Positions 41,437-50,565 of a DNA stretch of 64,000 bases are shown in pieces. Origin of the DNA: Verrucosispora sp. WMMD573 (lineage in GTDB: Bacteria; Actinomycetota; Actinomycetes; Mycobacteriales; Micromonosporaceae). The notes below the pieces were generated by a model. That model did not search any database and was not told where the DNA came from. It saw only the letters and a list, made by a program, of their open reading frames with translations. The translations under genes and the position numbers were made by a program. How positions within the stretch are numbered: position 1 is the first letter of the stretch; every line of letters begins with the position of its first letter. Where the stretch lies: contig NZ_CP114901.1 in the NCBI RefSeq assembly GCF_027497175.1, forward strand, positions 3,782,001 through 3,846,000. Reading direction: 5' to 3'.

Positions 41437-42218
41437 GACGACTTCCTCCCCACGGCCATCAGACCATGATCAAGAAGCTCCATGAAAGCGGGGGTGGCTC
41501 ACCCCTTCAGAAGTCGCCGACGCGCTTGAGCTCCAAGACCGGCAAATCCTCGACTGGGCCACCGGCACCGACCGGGCCTACCAGCGTGGCGTGTACGTGG
41601 CCACGCCGGTGCCAGGCGGGACCCTCGCCCACGGCCGACTGCACTTGCCGACAGGGTTCGACGCAACTGAGCCGCCCTTTCCCGGCTGGCTCCGGCAGCT
41701 AAGCCGACATCTGGGCGAGGTCCAGTTCTTCGCCAACGAACGGGTCCCGGACTATCACGCCTGGGCCCGGGCTCGGCATGGTGAACTGTTGCGCGGCTAC
41801 TGCTTCAATGGCGAGCGCGGCGAGGTGCCGCTGTTCGTCGGTACTCCGACCGCCGACGAGATTGAATTGGGCGTCGGCCTGCGCGGTATGGAGCCCGGGT
41901 GGGAACGCTGGTCGGACGATGAGTGGACTGCCTGGTACGAAACGACGCCGTCCGAGTCCGATGTGATGGCGATGGCCGGTCGCTGGAGCACCGACCCGAG
42001 CGCAATCGACGACGCCACCGTGACTGAAGGTGGCATCTACGGACTACCACCGTCAGTCTCCGACACGTCTTGAACTGACAATCCGGCTCGCAGACCCTCG
42101 GTCCCTTGCGGACTCTCATCGGCAGAGCCGTGAGCCGGAGGACCCAGCACGCACGACGTTCGTAGCGAGCGCTGATCCGCGCGCGTCGTGGCGCATCTGT
42201 CCTGTCCGGCGGCTGGGG

Positions 42219-42977
42219 CTAACGGCCGGGTGGCAGTGGTGCGACCGGGCGGACCGCGGTGAATTGGGTGTGCTCGTACCGGGTGGCGGCGAGCAGCAGC
42301 AGCCATTCGTCGCAGCCCTGCCACGGGTAGACGTCGGCGGCACCGCCGCGTACCGCTCTGGGACCGTCACCGGTGCGTGGGCGGGCATCCGCCGGGGCGC
42401 CCGCGAACCCGGGAATCCACACGTCGGCGCAGATCTCGTTCGCCGAGCCCATCGCGGCCAGCCCGAACGCGTTCTCGGTGGCGGCTGTCCGCTGCTCATC
42501 ACCGAAGTCGTCGAGCAGCTGGTCCTCGCCGGGTTTCCCGTCGCCGCGGAAGGTCAGGGTGGTGGTGCCGGCGCGGGCTGCGTACTCCCACTCCGCCTCG
42601 CTGGGCAGGCGGAACGGCAGCGCATCGAGCAGGTCATCCAGGTCATCCTCAAGCCGGGCCGTGCCGGACTCCACGTCGGCGTAGTCGACCTCGTACTCCG
42701 GCAACCAGTGCCGAACCTGCGCGACCGTCAACGGATGCCGAGCGATCAGGAACGACTCGACCCGCACCTCACGCACCGGCTGGGCGTCACCGGCGCCGGC
42801 GAAGAACGGCTCAACAGTGTCCTCGACTCCGCCACCGCGCTCGATGACGCGTACCGCCGCCAGCTCCGCCTCGGACAGACCCATCCGGAAGGTCCCACCC
42901 GGCACCTTTCGAAACACCACGCCGGACGCGACGTGCCGCCAAGCCGGCCGCCCCGCCACCATCTCCTCGGTCCACAT
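42219..42977 (-). CDS. SUMF1/FGE-like protein
   Basis: A 252-residue protein starting at ATG 42977. It has the formylglycine-generating-enzyme/SUMF1 fold signature RLPSEAEWEYAARAGTTT, preceded by FLIARHPLTVAQVRHWLPEY and followed by AVRGGAADVYPW. The C-terminal pair of catalytic cysteines of true FGE is not evident (one Cys in WQGCDEW), so it is probably a non-FGE member such as a binding or modification accessory. No sulfatase is nearby. Confidence 0.72.
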   Translation of the reverse strand: MWTEEMVAGRPAWRHVASGVVFRKVPGGTFRMGLSEAELAAVRVIERGGGVEDTVEPFFAGAGDAQPVREVRVESFLIARHPLTVAQVRHWLPEYEVDYADVESGTARLEDDLDDLLDALPFRLPSEAEWEYAARAGTTTLTFRGDGKPGEDQLLDDFGDEQRTAATENAFGLAAMGSANEICADVWIPGFAGAPADARPRTGDGPRAVRGGAADVYPWQGCDEWLLLLAATRYEHTQFTAVRPVAPLPPGR

Positions 42978-43149
42978 GGCGCCGAACGCTAGCAGCCACC
43001 AACCCCATCGCCCGGCACAAGTACGAGCACTCGTGGCGGCACCCGCGCTCACTGGCTACGACCGCGCGTCCGGTCGCCCTCCGAGCTGAACGAGACGCTA
43101 CGTGGCGAGCGATTCGCGTCAGCAGCGGACGTCTGATCTTGAAATGCGC

Positions 43150-44124
43150 TCATTCAGTGAGCCGGCGGCCCGCACTCCGGCTGGGCGGTAATCCGGCCTG
43201 CTTGAAGACGAGCTGGCAGCTCCCGTTCGTCGGGTCCCAGAGCTGATCGTTTGTTACCAGCGCCCGAACCAGCGCGCGTTGCGGTTCAGTAAGGGGCCGG
43301 TGCGTCGCGTACGGCTTGGGGAACGCGAACCGCACCAACGCGCCCCAGCTGTCGTCGAAGCCGGCCCAACTGTCCCGACTGGCCGCCTGGCAGGCAGCCG
43401 TGGCGATCTCGTCGAAGTCAGCGGCCACGCGGATCGCCGCGCCGACGAGAGCGAACTGGTGAACCCCCGCAGGTGGTGGCTCAGCCAGCGCGGCCAGGAT
43501 CAGCTCACGGGCGTGTAAGTCGTCCTCGTGAGCCAGCGCGGCCCGGAGCCGGACCGCTGGGTTCGGGTCGGAGAGCCGGTCGCGGAGGTCAACGCCGAGT
43601 TGGCCGAGGCAGTGCATCCACTCTGCCTGCGGCCCGGCGCCGCGTTCCGACCACTCGAGAACGAGCGCCGCCAGTTCCTCCTGCCGGTCCGCCAGGGACT
43701 GCAACCGCGCGATCGCCACGAGATTCTCCGCGCGGAACAGCGCCCGATCTGGCGGGGACGCCGCGAGCAGCGGAAGCACTACCGGGTACGCCTGCGCCAC
43801 GGCATCGGCGAGGTCCGGCAGTATCTTGGCGAAGTAGCGATCGTCGGCGAGGTGGGTCACGCTCATAGCCGCGTCGCCGAGGAACTCTAGAAGCGATTCG
43901 ACGGTGTCCGGGTGGGCTCGCTTCTCGGCGAGCAGCGCGGTCACGGCCCGAACTGCCGGCGCGGTCGCGGTCTCCGGGAAACCCTGATGCAGCACCGCCA
44001 TGTCAAGGTGATCCAGCGCGGCCTCCCGGGCCTCGGCATCACCGAACTCCAGCGCGACCAGGTGCCCCGGGGTGTCGGTCGCCCGGCCGTATGCGTGCCC
44101 GAGCCGGCTCCAGTCAACCGTCAT
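43150..44124 (-). CDS. HEAT-repeat-like hypothetical protein
   Basis: A 324-residue, almost wholly helical protein with pairs of amphipathic helices rich in Leu/Ala (EAREAALDHLDMAVLHQG, VRLRAALAHEDDLHARELIL), suggestive of an alpha-solenoid. GGAGGACGAG lies just upstream of ATG 44124. I cannot name a family. It may be a protein-protein interaction scaffold; no operon partner is evident. Confidence 0.7.
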   Translation of the reverse strand: MTVDWSRLGHAYGRATDTPGHLVALEFGDAEAREAALDHLDMAVLHQGFPETATAPAVRAVTALLAEKRAHPDTVESLLEFLGDAAMSVTHLADDRYFAKILPDLADAVAQAYPVVLPLLAASPPDRALFRAENLVAIARLQSLADRQEELAALVLEWSERGAGPQAEWMHCLGQLGVDLRDRLSDPNPAVRLRAALAHEDDLHARELILAALAEPPPAGVHQFALVGAAIRVAADFDEIATAACQAASRDSWAGFDDSWGALVRFAFPKPYATHRPLTEPQRALVRALVTNDQLWDPTNGSCQLVFKQAGLPPSRSAGRRLTE

Positions 44125-44145
44125 CGTCTCGTCCTCCGGTCCAGG

Positions 44146-44400
44146 TCATGGCTCGGGCACGACCTGGATCTCCAGTCGATGCCGGAGGTAGTCGTCGTTT
44201 GAGGTGCGAGCGGTCTGCCCGGCCTGAGCAACGTGGTCCCGCATCTGGCTGGGGTACGTCTGTGTCCAGGATGAGGCCTGGCAGTATGCATCGACACAGG
44301 TCCAGGTCGTCGGTCAGGAAGAGGCGTAGTGCGCTCAGGTGGAGCTCCACCGGTTGCTCGCCGAGGGGCCCGCCGCCTCGGCTCGCCGTTGACGTGCATT
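44146..44400 (-). pseudogene. Decayed small coding remnant
   Basis: Two minus-strand frames show coding-like composition: one with LHLSALRLFLTDDLDL, the other with TYPSQMRDHVAQAGQTAR and a C-terminus EIQVVPEP before TGA at 44146. A shift near the middle would be needed to join them. Family unknown; low confidence. Confidence 0.3.
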
Positions 44401-44442
44401 TTCCACGCTTCTCTCCAGCGCCTGAGATGGTAAGGCAGGGAG

Positions 44443-44514
44443 ATCCGTTGACCGGGCTCGAACCGGCGTCCTCCCGGTCCCTAGCCGGGTGCTCTACCTC
44501 TGAGCTACAACGGA
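44443..44514 (-). tRNA. tRNA-Pro-like (anticodon AGG)
   Basis: A 72-nt cloverleaf. The acceptor TCCGTTG pairs perfectly with CAACGGA; D-arm GCTC/GAGC; anticodon stem CCCGG/CCGGG with loop CTAGGGA (anticodon AGG); T-arm GCCGG-TTCGAGC-CCGGT; discriminator T and no encoded CCA. The acceptor and anticodon are unlike the core tRNA-Pro at 6635. It lies 10 bp from a second tRNA in the same direction, an arrangement suggesting a mobile-element tRNA pair. Confidence 0.72.
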
Positions 44515-44524
44515 TCTCCACAGG

Positions 44525-44596
44525 CCTCGCCGACTGGGCTCGAACCAGCGTCCACCCGGGCCAGAGCCGGGCGCTCTTCCACTGAGCTACGACGGG
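44525..44596 (-). tRNA. tRNA-Gln-like (anticodon CTG)
   Basis: A 72-nt cloverleaf. The acceptor CCCGTCG pairs with CGGCGAG except for one C-A mismatch; D-arm GCTC/GAGC; anticodon stem CCCGG/CCGGG with loop CTCTGGC (anticodon CTG); T-arm GCTGG-TTCGAGC-CCAGT. Its body is similar to the neighbour at 44443, which suggests duplication. The 18-bp spacing to the gene at 44615 suggests an element cassette. Confidence 0.68.
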
Positions 44597-44614
44597 CGCG
44601 ATCATGCTGCCCGA

Positions 44615-46027
44615 TCACGGCTCGACGTGTCCAGCCCGTTCCGGCAGCTCGCTGACCACGACGTCACCCGGGATCAGCGACTGCTCCAAGCCACCCTTGA
44701 TCGTCTTGCCGGAGAACGCCCCGCCGGCACGCAGCATCGACGCCCACAGCGGGTCGACGATCGACACCCCATGCACCAACTCGGGCGTAGGCCGGAACAC
44801 CCCGACGGCTGACAGTGGCTTGGGCCCTGCCCAACCCGACGTGACCGGGTCGACGCCACCATCGGCGCATGCCGTCTCCACATCCGTACGGGTGCAGGCG
44901 GTGGTGCCGTCGAGTACGTCCCACGGCAGCGGCAGCCGAGCCCACACGCCCACGTCGGGGTGCAGGCCGCCGCCGGTCGACCGGTGCCACGCCGCCAGGT
45001 CCGCCGCGATCAGCATCATCGCCTTGCCTGGGCAGGAGGCCTCCAGCAGCCCAAGGCTGCCGGAGGCGTCCAGCGTCGCGATCCACGCCGCCCGCGCGGC
45101 GTTGTACGCGCCGCACAACAGGTTCCACGTCGACGAGTCGTTACCCCGCCTCACGATCATGGTGGCCCGATCGAACTCGCTGGCCACCCACACCCGCTTG
45201 AGCAAAGACGCGACCTGGCACATCGTCGCCCACCACCGGCCCAGCAGCTCACCACGCTGCGCGTCGGTCAGCCGGGCGAGCACCGCCGGCGTCGGATGGG
45301 CCTGGGCGATCATCCACCAGTCCGTCGCCGGGTTGGCGGCGCAGTGCTTGAACAGCAGGTCGGCAATGCCGTCGTACGGGTTGTCCCGCCCTGACAGCGT
45401 GAACTCCCGCCGCAACTTACGCTTGGCGGTCAGATACGCCACGAAGCACCCCGCCCACCGGTCAGCCAGAAACGCATCCCGCTCGATGCTCCCCGCGAAC
45501 CCCGCCCGCGCGACCATCGTCAAATGCCGCTTGGTCTGCTCGACCGCCAACCTGTCGGCCTTCGCCGACAGCCGCTGCGTCACCCGGAACCGCCGGTTGT
45601 ACTGCCGCTTCGACAACTCGATCCCGGCCGCGGCCCGGCCCTCCCGGTTCAACCGATCACGCAGAAAATCCAGCCGAGCCGGATCGACGGCACCCAACGA
45701 TTCGCTCAAGCGGACCGAGAAATCCAGCAGCGAAACGGGATCGTCCGGGTCGATGCCGTCTCGCGGCAGCTCGAACAGCCGCGCCGCGGCGTCGATCTGA
45801 CGGGCACCTCCCACCGGCCGCGCGAAGTCCGCCGACATCGAACTCCACCCGTTCCACCGCGACGCCGCACGAGCCGCCCGCCCCAACGCCATCCGGTCCC
45901 GAAGCCCCAACTGGCCGCCCACCACCCGCAACACCAGATGCGCGACCTCCTCCGGCCGACGCCGCTCATCCAACGACGTGTGCAACGCGACCAGGGCATC
46001 CTCAGCAGAGGTCTCGGCGATCGACAT
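44615..46027 (-). CDS. Hypothetical protein beside tRNA pair
   Basis: About 470 residues, mainly helical, with RQYNRRFRVTQRLSAKADRL and many Trp-containing segments (ATDWWMIAQAHPTP, GRWWATMCQVASLLKRVW). ATG 46027 is taken as start; GTG 46048 and ATG 46036 are in-frame alternatives. I do not recognise the family. The tRNA pair lies directly downstream on the same strand, so it may be transcribed with the tRNAs. Confidence 0.7.
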   Translation of the reverse strand: MSIAETSAEDALVALHTSLDERRRPEEVAHLVLRVVGGQLGLRDRMALGRAARAASRWNGWSSMSADFARPVGGARQIDAAARLFELPRDGIDPDDPVSLLDFSVRLSESLGAVDPARLDFLRDRLNREGRAAAGIELSKRQYNRRFRVTQRLSAKADRLAVEQTKRHLTMVARAGFAGSIERDAFLADRWAGCFVAYLTAKRKLRREFTLSGRDNPYDGIADLLFKHCAANPATDWWMIAQAHPTPAVLARLTDAQRGELLGRWWATMCQVASLLKRVWVASEFDRATMIVRRGNDSSTWNLLCGAYNAARAAWIATLDASGSLGLLEASCPGKAMMLIAADLAAWHRSTGGGLHPDVGVWARLPLPWDVLDGTTACTRTDVETACADGGVDPVTSGWAGPKPLSAVGVFRPTPELVHGVSIVDPLWASMLRAGGAFSGKTIKGGLEQSLIPGDVVVSELPERAGHVEP

Positions 46028-46263
46028 GGCGGGCATCCTGGCAGGCACGACGACACCGAAGCAATCCGATTCACCACTGCACCTGGCACCACACCAGGGG
46101 CACGCTCCACGTTGCCTACGCCACCTCCGATGGTGAGCGCCTCGCGGCAGATCCGACGTATGAAGGCCCCGGCTAAGCGGGGCAAGACAGTCCGGATCGC
46201 GGCATAAGCGGATGCGATTCCGGCCGCGCGGCGAGACCGGACCGGGGTCGCAGTTGCCAGGTG

Positions 46264-46665
46264 CTATTCGCCTTCCAGCCGACCAGAGGTGCCGCGGAAT
46301 CGTCGTCCTCCGTCGGTCGTCGGTAAGGCTGCGACTCTCGCAGCCCAGCGGTCGACGTAGTTCTTCATCCCGTCGGCATTGCGCGGAATGCTCAACCAGT
46401 CCCAGGCAGCGTCGCGAATCTCCCGTTGGGCGATCATCTCGGTGCCATCGGCGTAGTCGAACGGGTAGCCGTCGACGATGTCCGACAAGTCCGCGTAGAT
46501 GCTGTACAATCCGCTGGCATTCCCCACGTCGTCCCTGGGGAGCAGCTCGACCAGCGCAGCCTTCAGCTCCTCGACGACCCCCACGGGGTCTTCTCTGCCC
46601 TTCAGCACTCGATGCATGTAACCATCGATGAGGTCGATCACAGTAGGCGATGCGGCGTCGGTCAC
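46264..46665 (-). CDS. Hypothetical protein, 133 residues
   Basis: GTG 46665 gives a protein beginning VTDAASPTVIDLIDGYMHRV. It is acidic and helical, with YSIYADLSDIVDGYPFDYAD and RDAAWDWLSIPRNADGMKNY. No family is recognised; single gene. The open frame extends upstream but with low-complexity residues. Confidence 0.6.
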   Translation of the reverse strand: MTDAASPTVIDLIDGYMHRVLKGREDPVGVVEELKAALVELLPRDDVGNASGLYSIYADLSDIVDGYPFDYADGTEMIAQREIRDAAWDWLSIPRNADGMKNYVDRWAARVAALPTTDGGRRFRGTSGRLEGE

Positions 46666-46910
46666 CCTCTCATGGTCGCTTGCCGTGCCACCCGCGCCGC
46701 TCCTGGCCCCGGCAGCGCGCAACGTTCCAGGGTCACGATGCCGCGAAGAGACGAAAGATCGAGTGCGCTCTCATCGGCTACGTCCGTGTACCGATGCGTT
46801 CAGGAGGTCATCGCCGAGGATAGTGCTTCTTGTGGCGTGCCTCTGTGCGGTGCAGCGGACGGGAGCGGCCTGGTTCTGATCCGGCATGGCAGCATCGGCG
46901 GGTGGCCGAG

Positions 46911-47540
46911 ATGACGGACTGGCACGAGTGGCATACGTCGTACGCCGACGACACCTCAGCGTTGTCACGGAGACTGCGGCTCGTGCAGCGCCACATCGGA
47001 GACTGGCTGGACGAACGGCCGGAGTCCTGGTTGCGGGTCGTCAGCGTTTGCGCGGGCCAGGGCGATGACCTTGTCGGTGTCGTGGCCCGGCGTCTGGATG
47101 CCTACCGGGTGCATGCGACGTTGATCGAGAAGGATCCGCGCAACGTCGCAGCCGCACGGGAGCGCACCGCCACAGCCGGCCTCGACGGAATCACCGTCAT
47201 GTGTGCCGATGCCGGTGACTTCGCCGCGTATCGCACCGCTGTCCCGGCCGACCTGGTTCTTCTCGTCGGTGTACTGGGCAACATCAGCGACCAGGACGTC
47301 CGAGCAACGATCGCCTTGCTGCCGAGGCTGTGCGCGCCGGGAGCCACTGTGGTCTGGACCCGGACACGTCGGGATCCCGACCTGACCCCGGCAGTCCGGC
47401 GCTGGTTCGCCGAGGTGGGCTTCACCGAGCGGGCCTTCGACGCGCCACCGGACGCGCTGTTCTCGGTCGGCGTGCACCTGTTCCACGGGCAACCCGAGAG
47501 CCCACCTGCGAGCGGCCGGATCTTCACCTTCGTGCGGTAA
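46911..47540 (+). CDS. Class I SAM-dependent methyltransferase
   Basis: A 209-residue protein beginning MTDWHEWHTSYADDTSALSR. SAM-binding motif I is VVSVCAGQGDDLVGVVARRL, followed by acidic loop ATLIEKDPRNVAAA and motif IV-like DLVLLVGVLGNISDQDVR. GTG 46902 is an in-frame alternative start. The fold is that of small-molecule or unknown-substrate methyltransferases; substrate unknown, no partner genes. Confidence 0.75.
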   Translation: MTDWHEWHTSYADDTSALSRRLRLVQRHIGDWLDERPESWLRVVSVCAGQGDDLVGVVARRLDAYRVHATLIEKDPRNVAAARERTATAGLDGITVMCADAGDFAAYRTAVPADLVLLVGVLGNISDQDVRATIALLPRLCAPGATVVWTRTRRDPDLTPAVRRWFAEVGFTERAFDAPPDALFSVGVHLFHGQPESPPASGRIFTFVR

Positions 47541-47733
47541 CGATGATGCACCGCCTACCCAAGCCTCCGGCCGCGGCCTCACGTCCCACGCTCGATGTAG
47601 CGCAATGTCCGCGGCATGTGCGTGCGATCCGCTGCGGAACCGTGCCCTGCCCGCCGTGCTAGCGACGACCCGGGGCAGCAATGACACGGGGGCACCCGAC
47701 CACGTCAGGGCGCAGGATTCTAGCCTTGGGCTC

Positions 47734-47939
47734 GTGGAACGTATCGAATTCCGTACCATCGAGCAGGAGCTCGGCGTCGGGATGTTCCCGACACTCGTTC
47801 CGTACCTTAACGACATATCCCTGCCTGACATGGTTCGCACGGCTGAGCTGCCCTTTGCGCGGCGGAAGGGAAACCCAACCTCGCGGGCAGCTATGCGGGG
47901 CTGCTGGGCGACAGCGTGCGCTGGCCGAGTCGGCACTAT
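47734..47939 (+). pseudogene. 5' fragment of a gene cut by IS copy 2
   Basis: Starts at GTG 47734 (VERIEFRTIEQELGVGMFPT) and continues ISLPDMVRTAELPFARRKGN; the homologous-looking continuation NLAGSYAGLLGDSVRWPSRH is in another frame, and one extra C in the CCC near 47881 would join them. The gene then ends at the IS boundary (47940). The remainder is not found after the IS cluster. Family unknown. Confidence 0.6.
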
Positions 47940-48014
47940 GGGCCTTGCCCCCTGATCTTGGACACTTGAACCTGGGATCGTGATGGTCCTGGGAGTCAGG
48001 AGTCCTGAAAGATC

Positions 48015-48329
48015 ATGGTGAATAAGCACTATCCGCCCGAGTTCAAGGCCGAGGCGGTCGCGTTGTATCGGTCCAGGCCGGGCGCGACTATCGCCTCGAT
48101 CGCTGATGACCTGGGTGTGAACCGGGAGACCCTGCGCAGCTGGGTGCGGCTCGACGACGAGCGTCGTGGCGGCGGTGCGCGTACGCCACGGCCGGCCGTG
48201 GCCGGCGGCGAGGCCGCCTCGGTCGAGCAAGAGAACGCCGAGTTGCGGCGCCGGGTCCGCGAGTTGGAGGAGGAGCGGGACATTCTGCGGAAGGCGGCCC
48301 GGTATTTCGCCGGGGAGACGCGCTGGTGA
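48015..48329 (+). CDS. IS3-family transposase OrfA (copy 2)
   Basis: A complete 104-residue OrfA with the same residues as the copy at 15873, including the helix-turn-helix and coiled coil. It resides in the truncated IS copy, so it could act on other copies but its own element lacks one end. Confidence 0.92.
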   Translation: MVNKHYPPEFKAEAVALYRSRPGATIASIADDLGVNRETLRSWVRLDDERRGGGARTPRPAVAGGEAASVEQENAELRRRVRELEEERDILRKAARYFAGETRW

Positions 48330-48886
48330 ACCGCTTCCAGTTCGTCGCCGACCACCAGGCACGCTACGGCGTGAAGCGGTTGTGTCAGATCCTGAACATC
48401 GCCCGGTCCAGCTTCTACTACTGGAAGGCCACCGCCGGGTCGCGAACTGCTCGTGACGCTGCGGACGCGGCTCTGGCCGCCCGGATCCGCCTTGTGCACG
48501 CCCGTCATGACGGCACCTACGGCGCGCCACGGGTCACCGCCGAGCTCCACGACCGGGGCGAGCGGGTCAACCACAAGAAAGTGGCCCGGGTGATGCGCCG
48601 CTACCGGATCCAGGGCCTGCGGCTGCGCCGGCGGGTGCAGACCACCATCGCCGACCCCGCCGCGCAGAAGGCACCGGACCTGATCGGCCGGGACTTCACC
48701 GCCGAGGCGGTGAACCAGCGCTACGTCGGCGACATCACCTACCTACCGGTCGGTGAACGCGGATTCCTTTATCTGGCAACGGTTATCGACCTGCACTCAC
48801 GACGCTTGGCGGGCTGGGCGATCGCCGATCACATGCGCACTGATCTGGTCATCGACGCCCTGCACGCCACGCAACGGACCCGCGGC
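48326..48886 (+). pseudogene. Truncated OrfB (copy 2)
   Basis: Matches OrfB through HATQRTRG, then reads into the left end of IS copy 3. It retains the first catalytic Asp (YVGDITYLPV) but loses the second Asp and the Glu, so it cannot transpose. Confidence 0.9.
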
Positions 48887-48961
48887 GGGCCTTGCCCCCT
48901 GATCTTGGACACTTGAACCTGGGATCGTGATGGTCCTGGGAGTCAGGAGTCCTGAAAGATC

Positions 48962-49276
48962 ATGGTGAATAAGCACTATCCGCCCGAGTTCAAGGCCGAG
49001 GCGGTCGCGTTGTATCGGTCCAGGCCGGGCGCGACTATCGCCTCGATCGCTGATGACCTGGGTGTGAACCGGGAGACCCTGCGCAGCTGGGTGCGGCTCG
49101 ACGACGAGCGTCGTGGCGGCGGTGCGCGTACGCCACGGCCGGCCGTGGCCGGCGGCGAGGCCGCCTCGGTCGAGCAAGAGAACGCCGAGTTGCGGCGCCG
49201 GGTCCGCGAGTTGGAGGAGGAGCGGGACATTCTGCGGAAGGCGGCCCGGTATTTCGCCGGGGAGACGCGCTGGTGA
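48962..49276 (+). CDS. IS3-family transposase OrfA (copy 3)
   Basis: A 104-residue OrfA identical to those at 15873 and 48015, with intact helix-turn-helix and coiled coil; overlaps orfB by GTGA. Confidence 0.93.
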   Translation: MVNKHYPPEFKAEAVALYRSRPGATIASIADDLGVNRETLRSWVRLDDERRGGGARTPRPAVAGGEAASVEQENAELRRRVRELEEERDILRKAARYFAGETRW

Positions 49277-50172
49277 ACCGCTTCCAGTTCGTCGCCGACC
49301 ACCAGGCACGCTACGGCGTGAAGCGGTTGTGTCAGATCCTGAACATCGCCCGGTCCAGCTTCTACTACTGGAAGGCCACCGCCGGGTCGCGAACTGCTCG
49401 TGACGCTGCGGACGCGGCTCTGGCCGCCCGGATCCGCCTTGTGCACGCCCGTCATGACGGCACCTACGGCGCGCCACGGGTCACCGCCGAGCTCCACGAC
49501 CGGGGCGAGCGGGTCAACCACAAGAAAGTGGCCCGGGTGATGCGCCGCTACCGGATCCAGGGCCTGCGGCTGCGCCGGCGGGTGCAGACCACCATCGCCG
49601 ACCCCGCCGCGCAGAAGGCACCGGACCTGATCGGCCGGGACTTCACCGCCGAGGCGGTGAACCAGCGCTACGTCGGCGACATCACCTACCTACCGGTCGG
49701 TGAACGCGGATTCCTTTATCTGGCAACGGTTATCGACCTGCACTCACGACGCTTGGCGGGCTGGGCGATCGCCGATCACATGCGCACTGATCTGGTCATC
49801 GACGCCCTGCACGCCACGCAACGGACCCGCGGCAGCCTCCACGGGGCGATCATGCACACCGACCACGGAGCTCAATACACGTCCAATGCCTTCGCTGCCG
49901 CCTGCACCACCGCCGGCGTTCGGCAGTCGATGAGCAAGATCGGCAGCTCCGCCGACAACGCCCTCGCCGAAGCCTTCAACGCGACCTTCAAACGCGAGAC
50001 CCTGCAAGGCCGCCGAGCGTTCACCGACGAACGCGAAGCACGCCTGGCCTCGTTCCGATGGCTGCACCGCTACAACACCGTCCGCCGCCACTCGGGGCTC
50101 GGACAACAATCCCCGATCACCTACGAGAACCGCATCCGAACGACGCCCGCTATGCTGGCCCCCGCCGCATAA
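49273..50172 (+). CDS. IS3-family transposase OrfB (copy 3)
   Basis: A 299-residue OrfB identical to the one at 16184, with all three catalytic residues (Asp, Asp, Glu). Together with orfA it makes this copy a possible source of the others. Confidence 0.93.
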   Translation: MNRFQFVADHQARYGVKRLCQILNIARSSFYYWKATAGSRTARDAADAALAARIRLVHARHDGTYGAPRVTAELHDRGERVNHKKVARVMRRYRIQGLRLRRRVQTTIADPAAQKAPDLIGRDFTAEAVNQRYVGDITYLPVGERGFLYLATVIDLHSRRLAGWAIADHMRTDLVIDALHATQRTRGSLHGAIMHTDHGAQYTSNAFAAACTTAGVRQSMSKIGSSADNALAEAFNATFKRETLQGRRAFTDEREARLASFRWLHRYNTVRRHSGLGQQSPITYENRIRTTPAMLAPAA

Positions 50173-50202
50173 CCCCGTGTCCAAGATCCGGGGGTAAGCC
50201 CC

Positions 50203-50394
50203 GTAGGTCCTCGCGCAGCGCAGACGGACGAGGCGGGTGCCGGTGAGTGAACCGCCGGGATTCGTCCGTCGGCCGGTGCAGTCAGACGGGTCGTAACGGT
50301 CGGCTCCACGGGAACTGCCGTCTTCCGCGTAGTCGACTGCGTGGTCGAGCAGGCGCAGCGGTGGCCGCGTCACCGGGAGGCCCGGGGGCTTCAT
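50203..50394 (-). pseudogene. Possible 5' fragment of a gene truncated by IS copy 3
   Basis: A minus-strand frame from ATG 50394 (MKPPGLPVTRPPLRLLDHAV, then DYAEDGSSRGADRYDPSD) has fair codon bias but runs into the antisense of the IS at 50202. It may be the start of a gene lost in the deletion inferred at the IS cluster. The stretch 50395-50565 shows nothing else. Confidence 0.3.
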
Positions 50395-50565
50395 GTGGCG
50401 GGCCTGGCGTGGAGGAATCCGCCGTCCGGCCCGGCGTGGTGACCCGACCGCAGTGACGACATTCAGCGATGCGTCATCGAGGAGGCATCGGGCCGACGGG
50501 GGTTTGTGGTCACGGACACCGTGGTACGCCGGTACCTCTGTCTGGACTGTGTGCAGGTTTGCCGG

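Larger units (their letters stand above)
40172..41501 (-). mobile_element. IS3-family insertion sequence (1330 bp), second type
   Basis: Inverted ends TGAG...CCCCCGCTTT.ATGGAGC are present at both sides, starting TGAG and ending CTCA. The flanks carry a 3-bp CCC duplication (40169-40171 and 41502-41504). It encodes orfA and orfB on the minus strand, and its sequence differs from the 1316-bp IS. Confidence 0.92.
40111..42073 (+). pseudogene. Hypothetical gene split by an IS3-family element
   Basis: ATG 40111 begins MGSVAGFSYKTSWLAVRNRT and is cut by the IS at 40172. Deleting 40172-41501 and one CCC copy joins it in frame to PSEVADALELQDRQILDWAT and on to TGA 42071-42073, giving about 210 residues. 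The restored product has HLGEVQFFANERVPDYHAWA and a Trp/Glu-rich C-terminal part. I do not recognise the family. Only the 3' part after the IS remains as an open frame. Confidence 0.75.
47940..48886 (+). mobile_element. IS3-family 1316-bp IS, copy 2 (3'-truncated)
   Basis: Identical in every stretch I compared to copy 1 from its left inverted repeat (GGGCCTTGCCCCC) through 947 bp, then broken inside orfB after CCCGCGGC, where copy 3 begins directly. The right inverted repeat is missing. Confidence 0.92.
48887..50202 (+). mobile_element. IS3-family 1316-bp IS, copy 3 (intact)
   Basis: Full length with both inverted repeats, head-to-tail with truncated copy 2. The 3-bp flanks (GGC left, GTA right) do not match, so no target duplication survives; a deletion between two copies or adjacent to one is likely. 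Confidence 0.93.
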
